A DNA stretch of 23,726 bases from Clostridium sp. UBA2485 (GCF_002341865.1 NZ_DDOV01000049.1:136238-159963), one strand, 5' to 3'. Counted from the first letter of the stretch, positions 14,443 through 22,488 are shown. The notes: generated from the sequence alone by a model not told the origin. Made by a program: numbers and translations.

Positions 14443-15888
14443 TTATTTTAATTCTAAGTTATTATTTTTATAGCTACTTAAAGATTTAATATCTCCTTCC
14501 TTGAACATGAACTTATCAGTATAAGCATAAATTATAGCTATTAGCGGTGTTAAATATGCTAAAAATACATAAGGTGCATAAGAAAGAGTTGGAACTCCTA
14601 ATACTCCTGTAAAATAAACACCGCATAATCCCCAAGGAACTAATGGAGAAGTTACTGTAGCAGAGTCCTCACAAGTCCTTGAACAAACTTGTGGAAGTAA
14701 ATTTAGTTTCTTGTAAGCTGGAACCAACATTCTACCAGGAATAATAATACCCATATATTGGCTAGCTGAGAATATATTAACTGCTATACCAGATAATACG
14801 TGAGTAGTTATAAGGCCTTTTTGAGTGCTTACAATTTTAGAAATTTTCTCTAATATAACTTCTAATATTTTAGTTTTTTCTAGAACTCCACCAAGACTTA
14901 ATGCCAAGAAGCCAAGAGAAATTGTCCACATCATACTTTGTAGACCACCACGACTAAGTAGAGAATCAATTTCTGCAATACCTGTGCTAGAAACAAATCC
15001 GTCATTCATAAAAGAAAGCATTTCTCCAACACCATATCCTTGAAATAACACTGCAAATAATAATCCAACTAAGGAGGCAATAACCATAACTGCAAGACCA
15101 GAGACTTTTTTTACAGCTAAGATAACTACAACAATAGGTGGAATTATAGTTGCAGGACTAATCCAATAATTATCTTTTAATCCATTTAACATGATATCTA
15201 TTTGGCTGGTATCAATTGATGCACTCTTAAATCTTAAACCTAATATTCCATAAAGTATTAATGAAAGTATAAATGCTGGGCCAGTAGTATAAATCATACT
15301 TTTTACGTGATCAAATAAATTTGCCTCACCAACTCCAGCAGCAAGGTTAGTTGAATCTGAAAGTGGAGACATTTTATCACCAAATATAGAACCAGTTATA
15401 ATTGCACCAGCAGTTAGCTCAGGTGGAATATTAAGTCCCATACTAATTCCCATAAAGGCAACTCCGAAGGTAGCACCTGTAGTATAACTACTTCCAGTTG
15501 ACACCGAAGCAACTGCACAGATGAATGCAGCAGTTAGTAAGAAATATTTAGGTGAAATTAATTTAAGTCCATAATAAATTAATGTAGGAATTGTACCAGC
15601 AGGTATCCAAGATGCGATAAGTACTCCCACAAGCATTAGTATAAGCATAGGAATCATTGCAATCTCACAGCCATAAAGTATTCCTTTTTCAACATCACTC
15701 CAAGTAAATCCAGACATAAGTGCAACTATTGCAGCAACTACTGTTGCTAAAATTAATGTAATATGTGTTGCGTACGGTTGTTTTAATACAAAAATTTGTA
15801 CTGCCATAGCGGCGCAAAGAAAGAATATTACAAATAATGCAGCGCCAAAACTAGGCGTTTTTTCTTTAGAATTGTTTTGATTTGCCAT
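14443..15888 (-). CDS. NhaC-family Na+/H+ antiporter-type transporter
   Basis: 481 residues with about twelve hydrophobic segments across the inner membrane. It starts at ATG 15888 behind AGGGGGT. Family signatures are clear: ASVSTGSSYTTGATFGVAFM near residues 128-147, TAGAIITGSIFGDKMSPLSD near 160-180, and DHVKSMIYTTGPAF after it. NhaC-family proteins exchange sodium for protons. Some members instead carry organic acids or amino acids (malate-lactate, tyrosine or lysine type), so the substrate is open. It is the first gene of a two-gene unit with the M20 peptidase and is divergent from the PopT gene across 343 bases. That spacer holds AT-rich promoter-like sequence but no decisive boxes. Confidence 0.9.
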   Translation of the reverse strand: MANQNNSKEKTPSFGAALFVIFFLCAAMAVQIFVLKQPYATHITLILATVVAAIVALMSGFTWSDVEKGILYGCEIAMIPMLILMLVGVLIASWIPAGTIPTLIYYGLKLISPKYFLLTAAFICAVASVSTGSSYTTGATFGVAFMGISMGLNIPPELTAGAIITGSIFGDKMSPLSDSTNLAAGVGEANLFDHVKSMIYTTGPAFILSLILYGILGLRFKSASIDTSQIDIMLNGLKDNYWISPATIIPPIVVVILAVKKVSGLAVMVIASLVGLLFAVLFQGYGVGEMLSFMNDGFVSSTGIAEIDSLLSRGGLQSMMWTISLGFLALSLGGVLEKTKILEVILEKISKIVSTQKGLITTHVLSGIAVNIFSASQYMGIIIPGRMLVPAYKKLNLLPQVCSRTCEDSATVTSPLVPWGLCGVYFTGVLGVPTLSYAPYVFLAYLTPLIAIIYAYTDKFMFKEGDIKSLSSYKNNNLELK

Positions 15889-16231
15889 AAGTTTAACCCC
15901 CTATAAAGTAACTTTTATCTTATGATAACCTATACATGTTTTTTTAATTGTTTTAAAAAGTGTTTATATTAAGAAAATTTAAAATAATTTTTGTGTATAA
16001 TCTGTAAACAATAAACAATTAATAGTACAACAAATAAACAAAAGGTTTATTTTAAATTTAAGATAAAGAATTCTATTATAGATCTTCATATATTTTCTTG
16101 AGAGAAATATTATAAACTTATTAAAATACCAAATAACTAGTGCTTTTATAAGCAAGCTATTTTATAATATATCTGTTAACATTATAAATATGACTTTAAG
16201 GATTAGTCTCAAAAATAAGGAGAGATTTAAG

Positions 16232-17041
16232 ATGGAGAATTTAATAAACTTCTTTAAAGGAATGGTTATAGGAATTGCCAATATCATTCCAGGTGTCAGT
16301 GGAGGCACAATGGCTGTAGTATTAAATATATATGATAAGCTTATATCCTCTGTAAGTGGGATTTTGAAAGATTGGAAGAAAAATTTAATATTTTTATTGC
16401 CAATAGGTATTGGTGCAGGCACAGGTATTGTACTTTTTAGTAAATTAATAAAAACTTTATTAGAGAATAAACCTATACCTACAAACTTTTTCTTTATAGG
16501 ACTTATATTAGGAAGCATTCCTATGATAGGAAAAAAAGCATTAGAATCTAAATTTAAAACATCTAGCATAATTCCATTTGCAATAACTTTTGGAATTTTA
16601 ATAGCTTTGGCTGTAATAATGCCACCAGAAACTAATGCAACAATTATTAGAGATTTAACTTTTAATTCATTTATTCAACTATTATTAGCAGGAATAATAG
16701 GGGCATCAGCGATGGTTGTACCAGGAATAAGTGGCTCTTTTATATTACTCTTAATAGGACTATATACAACAGCTATAACTGCAGTGGCGGAATTTAATAT
16801 TCCTCTTCTGATTCCAATAGCATTAGGAGCAATGATAGGATTAATATTTACAACTAAGGTTATTAATAAATTATTGAGTAGATTTCCTCAACCTACATAT
16901 TTTGCAATATTGGGGCTTGTAATTGGTTCAGTATTTTCAATTTATCCTGGATTTACTTTTAATATGGATGGAATTATAGCCCTAGTAGCTATGGTAGTAG
17001 GAATTATATTAGCATATTTTTTAGGCTCAGATAAAAAATAA
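16232..17041 (+). CDS. PopT-type (DUF368) polyprenyl-phosphate transporter
   Basis: 269 residues, with about eight or nine membrane segments. ATG 16232 is chosen because AAGGAGA lies about nine bases upstream; the frame is open back to 16190 but no ribosome site precedes that ATG. Two copies of the family's half-site are visible: NIIPGVSGGTMAV near residues 15-27 and MVVPGISGSFILL in the second half. This indicates the inverted-repeat fold of DUF368 proteins. The family has been shown to recycle undecaprenyl phosphate across the membrane for cell-wall polymer synthesis. The gene is monocistronic, with a strong terminator about 110 bases downstream. A TATAAT at 16163-16168 could be its -10 box. 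Confidence 0.88.
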   Translation: MENLINFFKGMVIGIANIIPGVSGGTMAVVLNIYDKLISSVSGILKDWKKNLIFLLPIGIGAGTGIVLFSKLIKTLLENKPIPTNFFFIGLILGSIPMIGKKALESKFKTSSIIPFAITFGILIALAVIMPPETNATIIRDLTFNSFIQLLLAGIIGASAMVVPGISGSFILLLIGLYTTAITAVAEFNIPLLIPIALGAMIGLIFTTKVINKLLSRFPQPTYFAILGLVIGSVFSIYPGFTFNMDGIIALVAMVVGIILAYFLGSDKK

Positions 17042-17154
17042 AAAAATATATATTCAAAACATTAAAAAATGAAATTAATAATAATTACAGGTTATAATTA
17101 GTTATATTATAGTATAGGAATATAAATTTATAAATATTTATTAAAAAAGTAAAA

Positions 17155-17186
17155 AGCCCTACATTTTTGTAGGGCTATGTTTTTTA
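17155..17186 (+). terminator. Rho-independent terminator after the PopT gene
   Basis: AGCCCTACA (17155-17163) pairs perfectly with TGTAGGGCT (17168-17176) around a T-rich loop. ATG and a run of six Ts (17180-17185) follow. An A run before the stem makes it usable in the reverse direction too. Confidence 0.9.
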
Positions 17187-17191
17187 GAAAA

Positions 17192-17407
17192 ATCACTTCA
17201 ACTACTATAGATTGGGCTGTTGCAATGTAATTGCTAAGTTTATATTACTAAAACTAATGTTATGCTTTCAAACAAATAAAATACTAAACTATTTTGGGTT
17301 ATACAATTAGCTGTGATTAGGGCGATGCTTGCTACTAAATAAAATATCGATTACTTGCTAAATCTATTACTACATTTTACTGATTAATTATAGCAGTTGA
17401 AGTTGAT
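17192..17407. other. 216-bp segment closed by an imperfect 19-base inverted repeat (MITE-like or structured RNA)
   Basis: The left arm reads ATCACTTCAACTACTATA. The right arm, reverse-complemented, reads ATCAACTTCAACTGCTATA. They differ by one inserted base and one substitution. Inside lies GCAATGTAATTGC (small hairpin), and the more GC-rich TAGGGCGATGCTTGCTAC stands out from the AT-rich surroundings. No ORF is present. The arms could be the terminal repeats of a small mobile element or the closing stem of an RNA of about 200 nt. No target-site duplication is evident. The remaining 17408-17788 stretch is very AT-rich and shows nothing clear. Confidence 0.4.
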
Positions 17408-17788
17408 AACTAACTAAATTTATATAGTTATTATTTTCTTTATTATAACATTTAAGATAAAGTGAGTAAATAGAGAAAATTTGAACAAATAACTGTTAAA
17501 TTTTAAATTCTTGTAAAATATTTGTTAAATATTATGAATTTCATAAGAAAATTGAATAATATGATTGCTGAAGTTACAAAAGTACATGAAAATAAGTTTT
17601 AATTATAGAAAGTTTATAAGGTATAATTAATTTATAAAATAAGTAAAGATTAATTATAGGAAGATGTAATTAGAAAAAACATAGAAATCTTAGGAATACT
17701 TGAAAATTATTAAGGTTTTTATAAAATTACAATCGAATAAGGTTTTAGATTGGAAATGTATATTATAATATAGGATAAGAAACATCGT

Positions 17789-17820
17789 ATATAGACGTAC
17801 TACTTCCAAATTTAATCTAT
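17789..17820. repeat. ATATAGAnGTACTACT repeat box
   Basis: ATATAGACGTACTACTTCC followed by AAATTTAATCTAT, nearly identical to 6095-6126. It starts a repeat block that ends just before the sigma-54 regulator gene. Confidence 0.7.
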
Positions 17821-17870
17821 AGATTTATATAATTGTGTTACTAAATTATTAAAATTTCTATCTTATATAA

Positions 17871-17928
17871 TTGACAATTGACTATGGAGAATTATTGATA
17901 CTTCTCTTTTATAAGAGAAGTTTTAAAT
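17871..17928. repeat. AATTGAnAATT box with hairpin CTTCTCTT/AAGAGAAG
   Basis: TATAATTGACAATTGACTAT leads to GAGAATTATTGATA and then a perfect 8-bp stem with a TTAT loop (17901-17920), followed by TTTTAAATTGATT. The same context with a different stem sequence occurs at 22177-22240. It sits about 50 bases upstream of the regulator start. On the plus strand the hairpin plus TTTT could also act as a weak terminator or attenuator. Confidence 0.6.
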
Positions 17929-17969
17929 TGATTTCTTTGATTTAAAAGTAGTTTGAGGGAGAGAGAGTT

Positions 17970-19535
17970 ATGAATAGATATATTAGATTTAAAATCATAA
18001 CAGAAGATAAAATAGGTATAACTCTTCAAATATTAGAAAAACTGTATACTTCTAATATAAATCTTATATCTATTGAGGTATTTCCAAAGAAGATATATAT
18101 TAAAATTGAAAAAATTAGCGAAGATAAAAAATTATCTTTAATGGAAAATATAACTTCTATGGATGAGGTTAAGAGCATAGATGAAGCAGAACTTTTAACC
18201 TATGAAGCAAATGAGAGAAAACTTTTAGCACTCATAGATTCTGTAGATGATGGTATTATGGCAGTAAATAAAAATTTCCAAATAGAAACATTTAACCGTT
18301 ATTGTGAAAAAATCTTTCATTATAAAAGAGAAGAGGTTATAGGCAAAGATGTTCGAACCATAATAAAAGAAGATGCACCTATAATAAATCTTGTTAAAAG
18401 TGGAAAGGACTATACTAATTTAGAGTTTATTAGCAAAAATGGAAGGGGAAATAGCCATTATATTGCCACAGGAAGACATATAAAAGATGATAATGGAAAT
18501 ACATTAGGATGGGTGTCATCTATAAGAGATATGAAAAAGGCTATAGAAATGGCAAAAGTAGTGTCTTATACAAAGGAAGGTGCATTTAATGAGATTGTTG
18601 GAAATAGTATTGTTATTGAAAGAACTAAAAAAATCGCACATACAGTAGCAAAGGGTAGTTCTACCATATTAATTAGAGGAGAAAGTGGCACAGGAAAAGA
18701 GCTTTTTGCAAAGGCAATACATAACCTAAGTCCTAGGATGGACAAACCTTTTATAGCAATAAATTGTGCAGCATTACCAGATAGTTTAATTGAAAGCGAA
18801 CTTTTTGGATATGAAAAAGGAAGCTTTACTGGTGCTTTAAATAGTGGTAAAGATGGACTTATTAAAGAAGCTGATGGAGGAACATTATTTTTAGATGAAA
18901 TAGGGGAGCTATCAATGCTTCTCCAAGCAAAGCTTTTAAGAGTATTGCAAAATTCTGTAGTACGAAAAATCGGAAGTAGTAGAGAAGAAAAAGTAGACGT
19001 AAGGATAATAGGAGCTACCAATAGAAATTTAGAAGAAATGATTAAGAAAAAAAGTTTTAGAGAGGACTTATATTATAGATTAAATGTAATTCCATTATAT
19101 ATACCACCTTTAAGAGATAGAAGTGAGGATATACCTAGCCTTGTAAATTATTTTATTGAAGAATTGAATCTATCTTTGAACAAAAATATAGTAGGTGTAG
19201 ATATAGGATTTATGAATAAATTATTAGAATACCATTGGCCTGGGAATATTAGAGAACTTAAAAATATTGTTGAAAGAGCCATGAATTTATCCTCTTCTAA
19301 CATTTTAACTATAGATAGTTTAATGCTAGATATAAATCCCCATAATTTTAATAGAGAACCAAGAGAAGATGATAAATGTTTAACTTTAAAAGAAAGTATA
19401 GAAAAGGTAGAAAAGGCATCAATAATTGAAGCATTACAAAAACATAAAAGTCTTAGAAAAACTGCAAAAGCATTAGGGGTCACCCATACTACTATTATAA
19501 ATAAGATAAATAAATATAATATAAAATGGAAATAA
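17970..19535 (+). CDS. Sigma-54-dependent activator, ACT-PAS-AAA+-Fis (TyrR-like architecture)
   Basis: 521 residues from ATG 17970 with a GA-rich GAGGGAGAGAG ribosome site. Domains in order: an ACT-like ligand domain (about 5-60), a PAS sensor (about 82-190, DGIMAVNKNFQIETFNRYCE), a sigma-54-interacting AAA+ ATPase (about 205-430), and a C-terminal Fis-type helix-turn-helix (LRKTAKALGVTHTTIINKI). The ATPase has Walker A GESGTGKE (237-244), a GSFTGA loop (284-289) and Walker B GGTLFLDE (303-310). GSFTGA is the usual GAFTGA with one Ala-to-Ser change and indicates real sigma-54 contact, unlike E. coli TyrR. ACT domains often bind amino acids. The gene is followed after 200 bases by methionine gamma-lyase with a -24/-12 promoter between, so it most likely activates that gene in response to an amino acid. 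The ligand is inferred. Confidence 0.9.
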   Translation: MNRYIRFKIITEDKIGITLQILEKLYTSNINLISIEVFPKKIYIKIEKISEDKKLSLMENITSMDEVKSIDEAELLTYEANERKLLALIDSVDDGIMAVNKNFQIETFNRYCEKIFHYKREEVIGKDVRTIIKEDAPIINLVKSGKDYTNLEFISKNGRGNSHYIATGRHIKDDNGNTLGWVSSIRDMKKAIEMAKVVSYTKEGAFNEIVGNSIVIERTKKIAHTVAKGSSTILIRGESGTGKELFAKAIHNLSPRMDKPFIAINCAALPDSLIESELFGYEKGSFTGALNSGKDGLIKEADGGTLFLDEIGELSMLLQAKLLRVLQNSVVRKIGSSREEKVDVRIIGATNRNLEEMIKKKSFREDLYYRLNVIPLYIPPLRDRSEDIPSLVNYFIEELNLSLNKNIVGVDIGFMNKLLEYHWPGNIRELKNIVERAMNLSSSNILTIDSLMLDINPHNFNREPREDDKCLTLKESIEKVEKASIIEALQKHKSLRKTAKALGVTHTTIINKINKYNIKWK

Positions 19536-19560
19536 AATTAACCATATGTAAAAATTATTT

Positions 19561-19591
19561 ACCATTATTGGTTTGAAAAAGTTCCATTTGG
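19561..19591 (+). promoter_or_regulatory. Possible upstream activator sites for the sigma-54 regulator
   Basis: ACCATTATTGGT (19561-19572) is a dyad, and the related half-site sequence CCATTTGG (19584-19591) follows after about one helical turn. They lie 80-110 bases upstream of the -24 element, the usual distance for an enhancer-binding protein. Assignment to the neighbouring regulator rests on position alone. Confidence 0.4.
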
Positions 19592-19669
19592 TTATTATAT
19601 AATAGTTTAATATTAAGATTATTAGCTAAAATAGTTAGATTATTAACAATTTAAAAGCTTTTTATCCTA

Positions 19670-19685
19670 TGGCATAATAATTGCT
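19670..19685 (+). promoter_or_regulatory. Sigma-54 (-24/-12) promoter of methionine gamma-lyase
   Basis: TGGCATAATAATTGCT fits the TGGCAC-N5-TTGCW consensus, with the GG and GC elements exactly ten bases apart. Transcription would begin near 19696, about 40 bases before the megL ATG. The only other gene-level evidence needed, a sigma-54 activator, is encoded immediately upstream. Confidence 0.8.
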
Positions 19686-19735
19686 TTAATATTATTTTGT
19701 GAATATACCATATAAAATATTAAGGGGGTATACAT

Positions 19736-20935
19736 ATGAATAAAGGGCAATTAAAACAAATGGGGTTTTCGACAAAAGCTATACATGGTGGGGCTAAAAA
19801 AAATGAATACGGTGCATTAGCTACTCCAATATACCAAAGTTCTACTTTTGTTTTTGATTCAGCAGAGCAAGGTGGAAATAGATTTGCGCTAGAAGAAGAT
19901 GGATATATATATAGTAGATTAGGTAACCCTACTAATAGCGTTTTAGAAGAAAAGTTAGCAATACTTGAAGGTGGGGAAGCTGCTATGTCAATGAGTTCTG
20001 GTATGGGAGCAGTTTCTTCAGCATTATGGACAGCATTAAAAGCAGGAGATCATATTGTAGCATCAAAGACTCTTTATGGATGTACCTTTGCTTATTTAAG
20101 TCATGGATTAACTAGATTCGGAGTAGAAATTACTTTCGTTGATACAAAAAATCCACAAAATGTGAAAGATGCTATGAGAGAGAATACTAGAGTAGTTTAT
20201 TTAGAAAGTCCAGCAAATCCAAATCTAGATTTATCAGACATAGAAGCTATATGTAAAATTGCTCATGAAAATGAAAATTGTTTAGTAATGGTAGATAATA
20301 CTTTCTGTACACCATATATTCAAAGGCCATTGGAATTAGGTGCTGATGTAGTTATACATTCTGGTACAAAATTTTTAAATGGCCATGGAGATGTAGTATG
20401 TGGATTTGTACTAGGTTCAAGTGAATTTATACAACAAGTAAGATTATTTGGAGTTAAAGATATGACAGGCTCTAGTATGAGCCCATTTGATGCTTTCTTA
20501 GTTATAAGAGGGATGAAAACACTTCCACTTAGAATGGAAAAACACTGTGATAATGCTATGAAGGTAGCGGAATTCTTAGAAAATCATAAAGCGGTTGAAA
20601 AAGTATATTATCCAGGACTTGAAAGTTTTCCACAATATGAACTAGCACAAAAACAAATGTCATTACCAGGTGCAATAATTGCTTTTGAAATAAAAGGAGG
20701 AGTAGAAGAAGGTAAAAAGATGATAAACAATACTAAGCTTTGCAGTTTAGCAGTAAGTCTTGGAGATGCAGAAACTTTAATTCAACATCCTGCATCAATG
20801 ACTCATTCACCATATGCTCCTGAAGAAAGATTAGAAGCTGGAATTAAAGATAACTTAGTACGTTTAGCTGTAGGACTTGAAGATGTTGAAGATATAATTT
20901 TAGATTTAGATAGAGCTTTAAAAACCATATTATAA
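19736..20935 (+). CDS. megL: Methionine gamma-lyase (PLP-dependent)
   Basis: 399 residues, the usual length, from ATG 19736 with AAGGGGGT upstream. It belongs to the Cys/Met-metabolism PLP family. The cofactor lysine is Lys212 in HSGTKFLNGHGDV; IYSRLGNPT and SSGMGA are phosphate-binding segments; Tyr114 stacks on the ring. Cys116 in TLYGCTFAY and Lys241 in VKDMTG are the residues that separate methionine gamma-lyases from cystathionine lyases and synthases. The enzyme splits methionine to methanethiol, ammonia and 2-oxobutyrate, and often cleaves homocysteine or cysteine as well. In clostridia this feeds amino acid fermentation and sulfur release. It is cytosolic and a tetramer in known members. 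Control by the upstream sigma-54 activator is indicated by the promoter at 19670. A strong terminator follows, so it is monocistronic. Confidence 0.92.
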   Translation: MNKGQLKQMGFSTKAIHGGAKKNEYGALATPIYQSSTFVFDSAEQGGNRFALEEDGYIYSRLGNPTNSVLEEKLAILEGGEAAMSMSSGMGAVSSALWTALKAGDHIVASKTLYGCTFAYLSHGLTRFGVEITFVDTKNPQNVKDAMRENTRVVYLESPANPNLDLSDIEAICKIAHENENCLVMVDNTFCTPYIQRPLELGADVVIHSGTKFLNGHGDVVCGFVLGSSEFIQQVRLFGVKDMTGSSMSPFDAFLVIRGMKTLPLRMEKHCDNAMKVAEFLENHKAVEKVYYPGLESFPQYELAQKQMSLPGAIIAFEIKGGVEEGKKMINNTKLCSLAVSLGDAETLIQHPASMTHSPYAPEERLEAGIKDNLVRLAVGLEDVEDIILDLDRALKTIL

Positions 20936-20980
20936 CTTTTGAAAATCTAAAAATCTACAGTATTGCTGTTTAAAATCAAA

Positions 20981-21037
20981 AACCCTAAAGTGATCATCAA
21001 TAATTTCTGTGATGATTACTTTGGGGTTATTATTTTT
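20981..21037 (+). terminator. Strong rho-independent terminator after megL
   Basis: AACCCTAAAGTGATCATCA (20981-20999) pairs over 19 positions with TGATGATTACTTTGGGGTT (21009-21027), with two G-U pairs, and ATTATTTTT follows. It lies about 45 bases after the megL stop. Confidence 0.92.
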
Positions 21038-21163
21038 GGAATAAATCATATTTAAGTTGAAAAGTAGTTTCATACTATAGTATTGCTTTTAAAAATATTT
21101 ATAAATAAGTAGAAAGTAATTCATTGTTTAATTTGGAATATAATCTTCATATTTAAATAGTTA

Positions 21164-21320
21164 GGCATATTCAAAAAATAACTAGTCAGTATGCTCATCT
21201 ATTTTGTAACATACTGTGTCGTCAGAACTCCATGATAGCTAGACTATAATGGAAACCTGTTTCCTTGTGTGATACAAAATATATTTTCCATCTTTAACTA
21301 GCTATTTTATTTCATATGCC
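21164..21320. mobile_element. 157-bp MITE-like element with terminal inverted repeats
   Basis: The ends read GGCATATTCAAAAAATAACT and, reverse-complemented from the right, GGCATATGAAATAAAATAGCT; both continue CTAGT-like, giving about 24 bases of imperfect terminal inverted repeat. TTA flanks both sides, a possible 3-bp target duplication. The interior is strongly structured: CAGTATG/CATACTG (7 bp, near 21187-21216), GGAAACCTGTTTCC (21251-21264) and ATGGAAA/TTTTCCAT. No coding frame is present. It is more GC-balanced than the flanks. It ends about 70 bases before the DNA glycosylase start, so it may affect that gene's promoter. Confidence 0.7.
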
Positions 21321-21393
21321 TTATTTTATTTTATATGGATAAATGGATATAATAATTAGTATAAGCTACGTAATATAATAAATAAGGAGTGTA

Positions 21394-22008
21394 ATGGACT
21401 TGAAACTAGAAAGAAGTTTTTATAGCTGTGATTCAATTACTTTGGCTAAGAAGTTATTAGGAAAAAAATTAGTACATGAAATAGAGGGAGAAAGAATTTC
21501 AGGAATTATTGTAGAGTGCGAGGCTTATATGGGAGTTATAGATAAGGCTGCACATGTCTATGGAGGAAGAAGAACAGAAAGAGTAGAGGTTATGTATGGA
21601 GAATGTGGCTATGCATACGTCTATTTTATTTATGGACTATACTATTGCTTTAATGTAGTAGCGGCGGAAGTTGAAACACCTCAAGCTGTACTTGTTAGAG
21701 CACTAGAACCAGTAGAAGGATTAGAGTTAATGAGTAGAAATAGATTTAATAAAGAGTATAATGAATTAACAAAAGCACAAATAAAAAATCTTACAAATGG
21801 TCCAGCAAAACTTTGTAATTCATTAAAAATTAATAAAGGATTAAATGGAGAAGATTTATGTGGTAAAAAATTATATATTGAAGATAATAATACTGAGAAT
21901 TTTGAAATAGCTGAGTGTAAAAGAATAGGAATTGATTATGCAGAAGAAGCGAAAGATTACTTATATAGATTTTATATAAAGGGGAATAAATTTGTTTCAA
22001 AGCAATAA
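21394..22008 (+). CDS. 3-methyladenine DNA glycosylase (AAG/MPG family)
   Basis: 204 residues, normal for the bacterial AAG-type (Pur_DNA_glyco) family. It starts at ATG 21394 with AAGGAG four bases upstream; TTG 21400 would have better spacing and cannot be excluded. Recognisable parts are FYSCDSITLAKKLLGKKLVH, GIIVECEAYMGVIDKAAHVY with the catalytic Glu, RTERVEVMYGECGYAYVYFI with the DNA-intercalating Tyr region, and LTNGPAKLCNSLKI. The enzyme removes alkylated or deaminated purines (3-methyladenine, hypoxanthine) to begin base excision repair. It is monofunctional in known members. The gene stands alone between two repeat elements. A TATAAT at 21348-21353, just outside the MITE-like element, may be its -10 box. 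Confidence 0.92.
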   Translation: MDLKLERSFYSCDSITLAKKLLGKKLVHEIEGERISGIIVECEAYMGVIDKAAHVYGGRRTERVEVMYGECGYAYVYFIYGLYYCFNVVAAEVETPQAVLVRALEPVEGLELMSRNRFNKEYNELTKAQIKNLTNGPAKLCNSLKINKGLNGEDLCGKKLYIEDNNTENFEIAECKRIGIDYAEEAKDYLYRFYIKGNKFVSKQ

Positions 22009-22072
22009 TGAAAGATTTTTTGAAAAATATGAAGTTTAGAGTATGACATTAGGTTATAAAGGTGGTTGCCAC

Positions 22073-22102
22073 ATATAGATATACTAGTTCTAAAATTAAT
22101 AG
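22073..22102. repeat. Diverged ATATAGAnGTACTACT repeat box
   Basis: ATATAGATATACTAGTTC followed by TAAAATTAATAG, a diverged copy of the boxes at 6095 and 17789. It opens the block of repeats filling the 22009-22488 gap. Confidence 0.5.
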
Positions 22103-22160
22103 CTGTAGTTTCTTCATAGTATTAGTTAAATGTATTAGTGTTCTTCCAGGATACACTGCA

Positions 22161-22367
22161 CCTCAGGGGAACCTTTATATAATTGAGAATTGAGAATTAT
22201 TGATACTTCTTCTTTAGGAAAGAAGTTTTGAGGTGATTTATTTTTCAAGTTATACAGTCACTTTTCTTTAAAAATCTATTTAAAGAAATTAATTTACAAA
22301 TTAATTTCAACCGTGATTGTGCATCGTCCATTCTCAATTCTCCATTGATTAAACTGTTCCCCAGAGG
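22161..22367. mobile_element. 207-bp MITE-like repeat with about 38-base terminal inverted repeats
   Basis: The left end is CCTCAGGGGAAC, then TTTATATAATTGAGAATTG. The right end, read in reverse, is CCTCTGGGGAAC, then TTTAATCAATGGAGAATTG. The inverted match runs about 38 bases with few changes. Inside are the hairpin CTTCTTT/AAAGAAG (22209-22225) and GAAATTAATTT/AAATTAATTTC (22285-22307), followed by CAACCGTGATTGTGCAT. No ORF is present. Parts of the left arm occur at 17871 and 9908-9928, and parts of the right arm at 23687-23726, which suggests a dispersed family. Confidence 0.6.
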
Positions 22368-22375
22368 CGGGAAAA

Positions 22376-22455
22376 CTAGCAATGTATTGCTAGCAAAAAA
22401 TAGTTTGAGAAATTAATTTATAAAGAATTAATTTCAACTATAATTGTGAATTATG
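22376..22455. repeat. CTAGCAAT hairpin plus GAAATTA hairpin modules (second copy)
   Basis: CTAGCAATGTATTGCTAGC (22376-22394) is a perfect 8-bp stem. GAAATTAATTTATAAAG, whose 3' partner is AATTAATTTC, follows, then AACTATAATTGTGAATTATG. Same order as 6344-6425. It ends about 30 bases upstream of the kinase start. Confidence 0.6.
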
Positions 22456-22488
22456 AATTGAAAATTTAATATATTTAGGAGGGGAATT

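Noticed and set aside
17187..17969. Known riboswitch upstream of the sigma-54 regulator
   Set aside because: No SAM, T-box or cyclic-di-GMP riboswitch core motif could be recognised; only repeats and the inverted-repeat-closed segment are visible.
19536..19735. SAM riboswitch or T-box leader before megL
   Set aside because: With transcription starting near 19696 the leader is only about 40 bases, too short for either, and no conserved core is present.
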